Both the position numbers and the translations under genes were made by a program. This document shows positions 1 to 5,056 of a stretch of 5,056 nucleotides of DNA, piece by piece. Below the pieces are notes generated by a model. That model was not told the origin of the DNA and searched no databases. It saw only the letters and a program-made list of their open reading frames with translations. Numbering within the stretch: position 1 is the first letter of the stretch; every line of letters begins with the position of its first letter. This stretch comes from a bacterium (lineage in GTDB: Bacteria; Margulisbacteria; Marinamargulisbacteria; SXXA01), in NCBI GenBank assembly GCA_018402095.1, contig JAGYJO010000108.1, positions 1 through 5,056 of the forward strand. Direction: 5' to 3'.

Positions 1-674
1 AAACGTTCGGCCGAAACACCCGAATCCAGAAGAGACCGTACTTCTGCCAACATCCCAGCATGCAAACGCTGATCCAAACGTATACGGATACGGTCCCTCA
101 ACACAACTGGGTCCCACTCTATACCGAAAACCAAACCTTGATCTTCCGTCACCGGCGGATCCAGCGCCAAATGTTGACGATGACGCGCAATCTCAACAGC
201 TCTAATTAAACGCGACCGATCACAAATATCCGTACGATTGTGAGGTGTCGCCAATGATAAAAAGTAACTCAACAAATTCGCATCCGACATTTCCGATGCA
301 CGCAGTCGCCACAACTTATCTTCAGGAACCGGTTGTAAATCATAGTTCAGTAAAACAGATTCCAAATACAGACCCGTCCCCCCACACAAAATAGGCCGTT
401 TTCCACGAGAAAGAATGGCCGCCTGCGACGCAATAAAGTCCTGTTTAAACGAAAACAGATCATAGTCCCTATCCAACGACACGTGACCGATCAAATGATA
501 AGGAACAGAATCGCCCCCCGCTGAATATGTCTCCAAATCTTTGCCAACACCCAAAAACAAGCGATCATAAACCTGTCGCGAATCGGCAGAAATAACTTCA
601 CCATCCAAAGATTGTGCCACAGCAACCGCCAAAGACGTTTTCCCACTGGCTGTTGGGCCTAAAATGGTAATCAT
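1..674 (-). CDS. miaA: tRNA dimethylallyltransferase MiaA, 3' end cut by window edge
   Basis: Family role: transfers the dimethylallyl group of DMAPP to N6 of A37 in tRNAs reading UNN codons, in the cytoplasm; this is the first step towards ms2i6A37. Seen: 224 complete codons from ATG at 674, beginning MITILGPTASGKT, so the P-loop (GPTASGKT, residues 6-13) lies at the very N-terminus as in the family. SADSRQVY (29-36) contains the conserved Asp31, and GGTGLY (98-103) contains the conserved Thr100. RSRLIRAVEIAR follows near residue 150. The family is usually about 300 residues, so roughly 75 C-terminal residues lie beyond the left edge. The start is ambiguous: GTG (677) and TTG (683) are in frame just upstream, before the TAA of the preceding gene, and no strong Shine-Dalgarno is visible; ATG puts the P-loop at the usual place. 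It is the last visible gene of a leftward operon, 9 bp after the oxidoreductase. The usual G-T-A-K-P stretch after SADS reads GVGKDL here, a variant I recall from other bacterial MiaA proteins. Confidence 0.95.
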   Translation of the reverse strand, partial: MITILGPTASGKTSLAVAVAQSLDGEVISADSRQVYDRLFLGVGKDLETYSAGGDSVPYHLIGHVSLDRDYDLFSFKQDFIASQAAILSRGKRPILCGGTGLYLESVLLNYDLQPVPEDKLWRLRASEMSDANLLSYFLSLATPHNRTDICDRSRLIRAVEIARHRQHLALDPPVTEDQGLVFGIEWDPVVLRDRIRIRLDQRLHAGMLAEVRSLLDSGVSAER

Positions 675-683
675 CACAGACAA

Positions 684-1985
684 TTAGACTTTAGAAAGAT
701 CTGAAACCAGGCGATTGGCCAACCGAATAGCATAATTGATCCCACGATCAAAAGGATATGTGTGATGCGTCGATATCCAATAGAACCCTGGCACTTCGGT
801 TGTCATCGTCGGTGGTATATAGCCTTGAGGCACCACCGGTTGGGCATTTTTCTGCCTAAACACCCGTATATCTTGCACTTTCGTTCTGTCAAAAATCGGC
901 AACACCCTAGAAAGAGCGTCACTAAAGGCGTCCACAATAGCCTGATCAGACAATGCAAAAAAAGGATCATCGTCATCCAGATAACGAGACAAATACATCA
1001 CATGTTTGCCCCCGTATTCCGCAGGTGACATAAAATTCGTATGCTCCACAATGCCACCAAAGGGCAAACTGTCATCACCGATATTAATCCAATAGCGATC
1101 AAACCAGGCTCTATCACTCACCACCATGACACAAATAGCGGATTTGTAGGTAAGTCCCTCCAAATAGGTGCGCATTTCAGACGACCAGTCATAACTTGCC
1201 AAAATCTGATTCGCAGCCTGTGTCGAAATCACCGCATCTACAACACACTCGCCTTTGTCCGTGGTAATCACAAAAGAATCACCTTGCTTCTCAATTTTCT
1301 GCAAAGAGGTTCCCAATCGAACATCACCACCCAGCGCATCGATTTTCGCAGATAGCGCCACGGCCAAAGCACCAAAGCTGCCTTTCATATAGGCCAATAC
1401 TTCTTTGCTACCAGAGCGGGAAGTACCACGGGTATGTAGCTTCCCCCATAGCCAAATAAGCGAAATCTTATCCGCATCAGCTGCAAATTTGAGCTGAAAC
1501 AAGGGTTTCCAAATAATATCCCAAACGCGTCCGAAACCATGACGCACAAACCAATCTTTCACCGTATTTTTTTCTGCATACTCCGGTTTCATCAAAAACG
1601 TGATCCATAAAGTCGAAATCACAAAAGCAGCTTTAGCGACCATATTAAGTGGTTTAAACGTCAAGATGCTTTTCGGTGTCCCAAAAGGATAAAGTTTGTT
1701 TTGCGAAAAATACCCCATCGTCGTCGGCAACCAGAGAATCTTATCGGTGATGCCCAACTCAGCACAAAGCTGCAACATATCCTCATCCGAGGTAAAAGTA
1801 TGGTGATAATAATGCTCAATCGGAGCGCCACCCACCGTCGTGGTCGCCAACTGCCCTCCCACAAAAGGGCTTCTCTCAAAAATCGTCACCTGACAGCCTT
1901 GTTGAAGCAATCGGTAAGCCGCCGTTAAACCGGCTACGCCAGCGCCAATGATGGCATAATGTTTTTTATTTTCAGGTTGTATCAT
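684..1985 (-). CDS. FAD-dependent oxidoreductase, HemY/amine-oxidase-like (NAD(P)-binding Rossmann)
   Basis: Seen: 433 residues from ATG at 1985. The N-terminal dinucleotide-binding fold is YAIIGAGVAGLTAAYRL with G14-x-G16-x-x-G19, ending in acidic Glu37 for the adenosine ribose, followed by the GG pair (43-44) typical of the protoporphyrinogen-oxidase/amine-oxidase/phytoene-desaturase superfamily. A signature EHYYHHTFTSDEDML begins at residue 57. A hydrophobic stretch lies at about 115-132, perhaps membrane-contacting. The C-terminal FAD closure is GFYWISTHHTYPFDRG followed by INYAIRLA (400-422). There is no signal peptide. The length and both FAD motifs look complete. The family-level call (COG1232-like) is firm, but substrate and reaction are unknown. 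I do not call it HemY/HemG, because its closest style is the group found beside polyprenyl-phosphate glycosyltransferases. Its ATG follows the glycosyltransferase stop by 4 bp and it ends 9 bp before miaA, so translation is probably coupled. Inference: it may oxidise or reduce a lipid-linked intermediate. Only a weak purine-rich ribosome site (GTGGTG) precedes the start. Confidence 0.88.
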   Translation of the reverse strand: MIQPENKKHYAIIGAGVAGLTAAYRLLQQGCQVTIFERSPFVGGQLATTTVGGAPIEHYYHHTFTSDEDMLQLCAELGITDKILWLPTTMGYFSQNKLYPFGTPKSILTFKPLNMVAKAAFVISTLWITFLMKPEYAEKNTVKDWFVRHGFGRVWDIIWKPLFQLKFAADADKISLIWLWGKLHTRGTSRSGSKEVLAYMKGSFGALAVALSAKIDALGGDVRLGTSLQKIEKQGDSFVITTDKGECVVDAVISTQAANQILASYDWSSEMRTYLEGLTYKSAICVMVVSDRAWFDRYWINIGDDSLPFGGIVEHTNFMSPAEYGGKHVMYLSRYLDDDDPFFALSDQAIVDAFSDALSRVLPIFDRTKVQDIRVFRQKNAQPVVPQGYIPPTMTTEVPGFYWISTHHTYPFDRGINYAIRLANRLVSDLSKV

Positions 1986-1989
1986 TTGG

Positions 1990-2930
1990 TTACACCACTT
2001 TTTCGGTATTCAATGCATCTTGCACAATATACAAAGGCCGTCGCTTGGACGCCATATAGAGCCGACCGATATATTCGCCCAAAATACCAATGGTCATCAA
2101 CTGAACCCCACCCAACAGCAACATCGCAACCATCAAAGAAGCATATCCCGGAAAGGTATGACCTATAATACGCAGAAAAATCACAATCAAAATATAGAGG
2201 CCTGACACAAAGGCAAAAACAAAGCCCAACCAAGAAGCCAGTTTAAGCGGCACCGTAGAAAAAGATAAAATACCGTTCAATGCAAAAGAAATCATTTTCT
2301 TAAGCGGATATTTTGTTTCACCCGCCAAACGGGCCTGTCGCTCGAAGTAAATCGGTGTTTGTTTAAAGCCAACCCAACTCACCAGTCCACGAACAAACAA
2401 ATCTTGTTCTTCCAAAGTCTTCAGGACATCCGCCACCCGTCGGCTCACCAAGCGAAAGTCACCGGTATCTAGCGGAATCGGAATAGAGGCCATCGCATTC
2501 AACAGCCTATAAAACCATTTTGCAGTTATTTTTTTAAAGAAGGTCTCTCCAGATCGTGTCTTGCGAACAGCATAGACCACATCATAACCCTCTTCATATT
2601 TAGCCACCATTTGATGCAAAACTTCTGGCGGATCTTGTAGATCAGCATCCATCACGATCACCGCATCCCCAGCCGCATAAGCCAATCCCGCAGTAATCGC
2701 ATTTTGATGCCCAAAGTTACGGGAAAATCGTACTACTTTCACAGACGAATCACGACCCGCTATCTCTTCTAAAAGTGAGAAAGAAAGATCTTTAGACCCG
2801 TCATCCACAAACACATATTCAATGTGATAAGGCAATAAATCACTACTGATTTTTTGGAGTTGTGTCCAAAGCGTCGGAATACACGCTTCTTCTGTTCTAT
2901 ATAGGAACAACCAAACTGATCAATTGCCAT
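1990..2930 (-). pseudogene. GtrB/DPM1-like family 2 glycosyltransferase, frameshifted at the 5' end
   Basis: Family role: membrane-bound GT2 enzymes of this group transfer a sugar from a nucleotide donor to polyprenyl phosphate on the cytoplasmic face. Seen: one clean frame runs from about 2892 to the TAA at 1990. Numbered from an in-frame TTG at 2910 it has VDDGSKD (35-41), SRNFGHQNA (63-71), the DxD-type MDADLQDPPE (87-96), DTGDFRLVSR and RLAGETKYPLKKM. Two membrane segments follow (about 222-250 and 257-278), ending in EYIGRLYMASKRRPLYIV, the typical tail. The first beta strand is broken. From ATG at 2930 the codons read M-A, then one extra base (near 2924), L-I-S-L-V-V-P-I, a TAG at 2899-2897 where Tyr is expected, Asn, one extra base (near 2893), then E-E-A-C-I-P. 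Repairing these gives LISLVVPIYNEEACIP, the canonical GT2 start. Translation from TTG 2910 gives MFLYRTEEACIP, which lacks that strand and is probably inactive. It is either a recent pseudogene or contains sequence errors. It is the first gene of the leftward operon. Confidence 0.75.
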
Positions 2931-2938
2931 AGTGCACA

Positions 2939-2953
2939 GAGGGTAACACCCTC
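2939..2953 (-). promoter_or_regulatory. Small hairpin overlapping a GGAGG upstream of the glycosyltransferase start
   Basis: A 6-bp perfect stem (GAGGGT / ACCCTC) with a 3-base loop. Read on the minus strand, the only Shine-Dalgarno-like GGAGG (2954-2950) of the leftward glycosyltransferase lies in its 5' arm. The GGAGG is 19 bases from ATG 2930, too far for normal use, but the end of the hairpin is 8 bases away. The function is unproven and it could be chance. Confidence 0.25.
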
Positions 2954-3006
2954 CGCCACAAAAACAAAACACGGGACAATGCCATTACGTTCACAACAAA
3001 ATTTTA

Positions 3007-3034
3007 TTGAAAAAAACACACCAATACAGTTAAT
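3007..3034 (+). promoter_or_regulatory. Possible sigma-70 promoter for the GT87-like gene
   Basis: A TTGAAA (3007-3012) is followed after 16 bases by GTTAAT (3029-3034), matching the -35 and -10 consensus at 5/6 and 4/6 positions. Transcription would start around 3040, leaving a short leader of about 25 bases before ATG 3066. The match is moderate and the region is AT-rich, so a chance match is quite possible. Confidence 0.3.
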
Positions 3035-3053
3035 GAGTACAAAATCCCACTAA

Positions 3054-3059
3054 AAGGGA
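3054..3059 (+). promoter_or_regulatory. Ribosome binding site for the ATG at 3066
   Basis: AAGGGA lies with its GGG 7 bases before the ATG at 3066, a normal Shine-Dalgarno spacing. It supports 3066 as the original start of the membrane glycosyltransferase, although the frame opened there closes after 43 codons. Confidence 0.5.
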
Positions 3060-3065
3060 TCTTCT

Positions 3066-4201
3066 ATGCTCAAAAAAATAATCACCACGTGTTTACTGTT
3101 ATTACTGGCTTACGGACTTTTATCAGCCTATATGGGAGCTCGATCAGGGCACCAACATGAGAAACTTCGTCTCTTACTATTACAGGACAAGCAGTGATCA
3201 CAGGCGAAAATGGATATGATTCACACGTTGTCTCATTGTCTGGGATAAGGCCCACCAATCACACCTTCGCTGTATACCCCCTCAAATAAGCGTGGCTGTT
3301 GCCCCTTACTGCAGCGCCATTCCTGAAAGCGCGACTATTCATTTCTTGCTCATTTCATGCCATTACAACAATAATTGGGCTTTTCCTAAGATATGTCATC
3401 AAAAAGACTATTATTGGCCTTTGTACTTTTACATTTCAGTTTGCATTGGAGGCCCATTGCCAAACGTATTCCGGCGGGCGCTTATCGCTTTACCTTCAGG
3501 AACACTCCTGTTGTGGGGCTTTTCTATCTTATATGGGACGTATTGGCTACCTTTTTGCGATAGCCATTGCCATTGCGGGTTCGTTCAAATTACTCCCACT
3601 GGCTTTCCTTGGTCTCATTTTCTTAACAAAGAGCCCCAAGAAATGGCAGATCATGGGCACCGGTGTCGGCCTATTCGCTATCATCCAAAGTCTTGGCTTT
3701 TTCGGAATGTCGACCATGTACCAGGCATTTCTCAGCAGCCCCAAGCCTTTAGACAGCAGCGGATACGTCAACCCATCTATACTTGCATGGCTACAGTTTG
3801 ATTTGGAGCCATGGCTCACACTACACAACATCAGCATCTCTACATCCATCATTTATGGCCTATGGATCATAGGTTTCTCAAGTCTTCTCGGTTGGTTTTT
3901 TCTCAAAAGACGGTATCACTACCCAATGATTATTCAGATATCAATAGCGGTCTTGGGTTATGGACTACTATTACCCCGACTCAAAGATTATTCGTTTCTC
4001 ATCTTCGTCATTCCCGCTTATTACGCGGTGATTGCACTCCCCAAACGTTGGCAACAAGTGCTAACACTCATTCTATTTTGTGTATCACTCTGGCCCTACC
4101 ATCACTGGACCATGCTGCTCCTATCATTGGGAATTCTCCTAAAATATGGACACACGCTAAAAAGCAACACAGCAGCAGAACCGCTACGTCTATCTAAGTA
4201 A
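3066..4201 (+). pseudogene. GT87/DUF2029-like integral-membrane glycosyltransferase, 5' half frameshifted
   Basis: Family role: GT-C fold membrane enzymes that use polyprenyl-phosphate-linked sugars on the outer face of the membrane. Seen: 1,136 bp, about 378 codons, near the roughly 400 residues usual for the family, but split over frames. ATG 3066 opens MLKKIITTCLLLLLAYGLLS, a typical first membrane segment, closing at TGA 3197. The next frame gives NFVSYYY (3163-3183); the third gives GQAVITGENGYDSH (from 3185), together the family-like SYYY-x-GQA-x-x-x-GEN-x-YD. That frame continues through VYPL, a TAA (3287-3289) and AWLLPLTAAPFLKARLF. After an AAAAA run (3401-3405) the reading moves to LLLAFVLLHFSLHWRPIAKR and IPAG, then TLLLWGFSILYGTYWL, then back to FAIAIAIAGSFKLLPLAF (about 3555). 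From there one clean frame of about 215 codons holds further membrane helices and LLPRLKDYSFLIFVIPAYY. Translation from TTG 3299 would give a 300-residue product with a scrambled first third. I am confident of a membrane glycosyltransferase type; the GT87 assignment is from motif memory. It is divergent from the GtrB-like gene. Confidence 0.65.
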
Positions 4202-4225
4202 TGAAAGGGCTTAGCCCTTTCATTA
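4199..4225 (+). terminator. Hairpin at the end of the GT87-like gene
   Basis: A perfect 12-bp stem (TAATGAAAGGGC / GCCCTTTCATTA) with loop TTA. The first three bases of the stem are the TAA stop codon (4199-4201) of the rightward gene. No T-run follows on either strand, so this is not a classical intrinsic terminator. It may still stop transcription or protect the mRNA 3' end between convergent genes. Confidence 0.5.
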
Positions 4226-4239
4226 CACAGCCTCAGAGC

Positions 4240-4265
4240 TAGGGGCGCGATAAATCGCGCCCCTA
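4240..4265 (-). terminator. Hairpin at the end of the ComEC-like gene
   Basis: A perfect 11-bp GC-rich stem (TAGGGGCGCGA / TCGCGCCCCTA) with a 4-base loop. The TAG stop codon of the leftward gene (minus strand, 4265-4263) is the base of the stem. No T-run follows on the minus strand (the bases after it read GCTCTGAGGC), so termination strength is uncertain. The position between convergent genes is what one expects of a terminator. Confidence 0.55.
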
Positions 4266-5056
4266 TGGGACATACGTCTTTACCCACAGCCCTTTGCCAT
4301 CCGTTTTGATCTCTATCGCACCATCTCTATCGGTTCTATATATGCGGACACCTGACGATTCAAACCGGGCTAAAACATCTTTATTGGGATGACCGTAGCG
4401 ATTTCGCTCGCCCACACTCACAACCGCTATCTCTGGCTGAACATACTGCAACAAAGCCGCCGTACTCGAGGTTTTGCTCCCATGATGCCCTGCTTTGAAA
4501 ATATCAGACTGCAAACGCTCACCATAAGTCGCGGCCAAATAAGCTTCACCGTCTGATTCCAAATCTCCCGTAAACAAAAAGCGATGTTCACCTATCACCA
4601 GCTGACAAATCACCGAGCGTTCATTTTCACGCGGCGTCTCTCTCTGAAATGAAAACGGGTAAAACAAAAGATACGCGTGTTTATCCAAAACCAGCTTGGC
4701 CGGATACGAGAGACGCAACACATCAACAGCCTCATCAATGCCAGCTTTGGCCAAATCAGGTGCATGATGGGTCAGCAACTGGCGTACATGCGTACCCTTC
4801 ACCACACTGCGAGCACCACCGATATGATCCATATCGAAGTGTGTCAAAATAAAACCATCCAAACCACGCAATCTATAGTATTGCATCGCCGGCAAAACCA
4901 CCCGTTGCCCGACATCCCACAACACCTTTCCCGTACGGTAATCAACCACGCGATTTCCAGCATCTATCAGATACGATTTGCCATACGGGGTCTGGATCAA
5001 GGTTGCATCACCCTGCCCCACGTCCAAATAAGTAACAGTGTAATAGGGTGATGGCC
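4263..5056 (-). CDS. ComEC/Rec2-like metallo-beta-lactamase domain, 5' end cut by window edge
   Basis: Family role: ComEC forms the inner-membrane DNA-uptake channel of natural transformation, and its C-terminal metallo-beta-lactamase domain is thought to degrade the non-transported strand; free-standing homologues also exist. Seen: 263 residues open to the right edge, entering as TVTYLDVGQGDATLIQTP, so the TTG at 5027 is an internal Leu, not a start. Numbered from that Leu: LDVGQGDA (1-8), LIDAG (20-24), the metal motif HFDMDH (63-68), N135 before SVICQLV, FTGD (152-155), KAGHHGSKTSS (178-188), NRYGHP (209-214) and DGAIEI (235-240). All expected metal-binding and ComEC-specific positions are present. 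The entry into the domain without a start codon favours the C-terminus of a full ComEC over a stand-alone protein, but the membrane part lies off the window, so comEC is not asserted. It ends convergently with the GT87-like gene, at a hairpin. Confidence 0.85.
   Translation of the reverse strand, partial: PSPYYTVTYLDVGQGDATLIQTPYGKSYLIDAGNRVVDYRTGKVLWDVGQRVVLPAMQYYRLRGLDGFILTHFDMDHIGGARSVVKGTHVRQLLTHHAPDLAKAGIDEAVDVLRLSYPAKLVLDKHAYLLFYPFSFQRETPRENERSVICQLVIGEHRFLFTGDLESDGEAYLAATYGERLQSDIFKAGHHGSKTSSTAALLQYVQPEIAVVSVGERNRYGHPNKDVLARFESSGVRIYRTDRDGAIEIKTDGKGLWVKTYVP

Larger units (their letters stand above)
2931..3065. promoter_or_regulatory. Divergent intergenic region between the two glycosyltransferase genes
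   Basis: This AT-rich stretch lies between the presumed ATG of the leftward glycosyltransferase (2930) and the ATG of the rightward membrane glycosyltransferase (3066), so it should carry promoters for both. On the minus strand, a TAAAAT (3006-3001) resembles a -10 box, but I see no good -35 at the right distance. A small perfect hairpin (2939-2953) sits just upstream of the leftward start. I see no convincing operator repeat or riboswitch. No ORF here with a recognisable product. Confidence 0.5.

Noticed and set aside
762..1355. Open frames on the plus strand opposite the FAD oxidoreductase
   Set aside because: They are antisense to a well-supported gene, have unlikely compositions rich in His, Arg and Ile, and show no ribosome sites or known motifs.
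2881..2930. Programmed ribosomal frameshifting to express the GT2 gene
   Set aside because: Two shifts plus a stop codon within 40 bases of the start, with no slippery heptamer or following pseudoknot that I can see; decay or sequence error is simpler.
2769..2972. A 67-residue minus-strand frame covering the GT2 start
   Set aside because: It contains the ATG at 2930 but otherwise runs out of frame with the GT2 motifs; no independent protein features are seen.
3066..3197. A separate 43-residue small membrane protein starting at ATG 3066
   Set aside because: It has a good ribosome site and one hydrophobic segment, but the sequence right after it continues as a GT87-like protein in the next frame, so it is better read as the broken start of that gene.
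3292..3801. A 169-residue open frame on the plus strand overlapping the GT87-like gene
   Set aside because: Only part of it (about 3480-3550) looks like the membrane protein; the rest has no recognisable motif and runs against the clean frame used downstream. It is one of the frames of the broken gene, not a gene of its own.
4199..4265. CRISPR repeats or inverted repeats of an insertion sequence
   Set aside because: The two palindromes differ in sequence, occur once each, enclose no transposase, and sit exactly at gene ends.
4263..5027. A stand-alone 254-residue metallo-hydrolase starting at TTG 5027
   Set aside because: The frame stays open upstream to the window edge and the preceding residues (TVTYLDVGQGD) are part of the conserved domain entry, so the TTG is an internal Leu codon.

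Overview
The window is bacterial chromosomal DNA with a mid-range base composition. It is densely packed, contains no mobile element or RNA gene that I can see, and both edges cut through genes. The identifiable proteins are a MiaA tRNA prenyltransferase, a polyprenyl-phosphate type family 2 glycosyltransferase, an HemY/amine-oxidase-like FAD protein, a GT87-like membrane glycosyltransferase and a ComEC-type metallo-beta-lactamase domain. Together they suggest a free-living bacterium, possibly Gram-negative, but I cannot assign a taxon from sequence alone.

Layout, left to right. Positions 1-674 (minus) hold the N-terminal three quarters of miaA, whose 3' end lies off the left edge. Positions 684-1985 (minus) hold an intact FAD-dependent oxidoreductase. 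Positions 1990-2930 (minus) hold a GtrB/DPM1-like glycosyltransferase whose catalytic and membrane parts are intact but whose first ~15 codons are broken by two frame changes and a stop. These three genes are spaced 4 and 9 bp apart and should form one leftward operon: glycosyltransferase, oxidoreductase, miaA. Positions 2931-3065 are a divergent intergenic region. Positions 3066-4201 (plus) hold a GT87/DUF2029-like multi-spanning membrane glycosyltransferase; its 5' half is scattered over all three frames with one in-frame stop, while its 3' half is clean. Positions 4199-4265 carry two perfect hairpins between convergent genes. Positions 4263-5056 (minus) hold the C-terminal metallo-beta-lactamase domain of a ComEC/Rec2-like protein running off the right edge.

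How the genes may work together: a GtrB-like enzyme typically loads a sugar onto a polyprenyl phosphate, and GT-C membrane enzymes such as GT87 typically use such lipid-linked sugars as donors. The adjacent FAD oxidoreductase may act on the lipid or the sugar, but this is inference from neighbourhood only. miaA and the ComEC-like gene are housekeeping or competence neighbours with no evident functional link.

The most notable observation is that all coding lesions in the window fall in one block, about 2893-3560, spanning the 5' parts of both divergent glycosyltransferase genes, and every frame change I can place runs in the same direction (equivalent to +1). This is either local decay of a glycosylation locus or a locally poor stretch of assembled sequence. 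I found no convincing new biological system.
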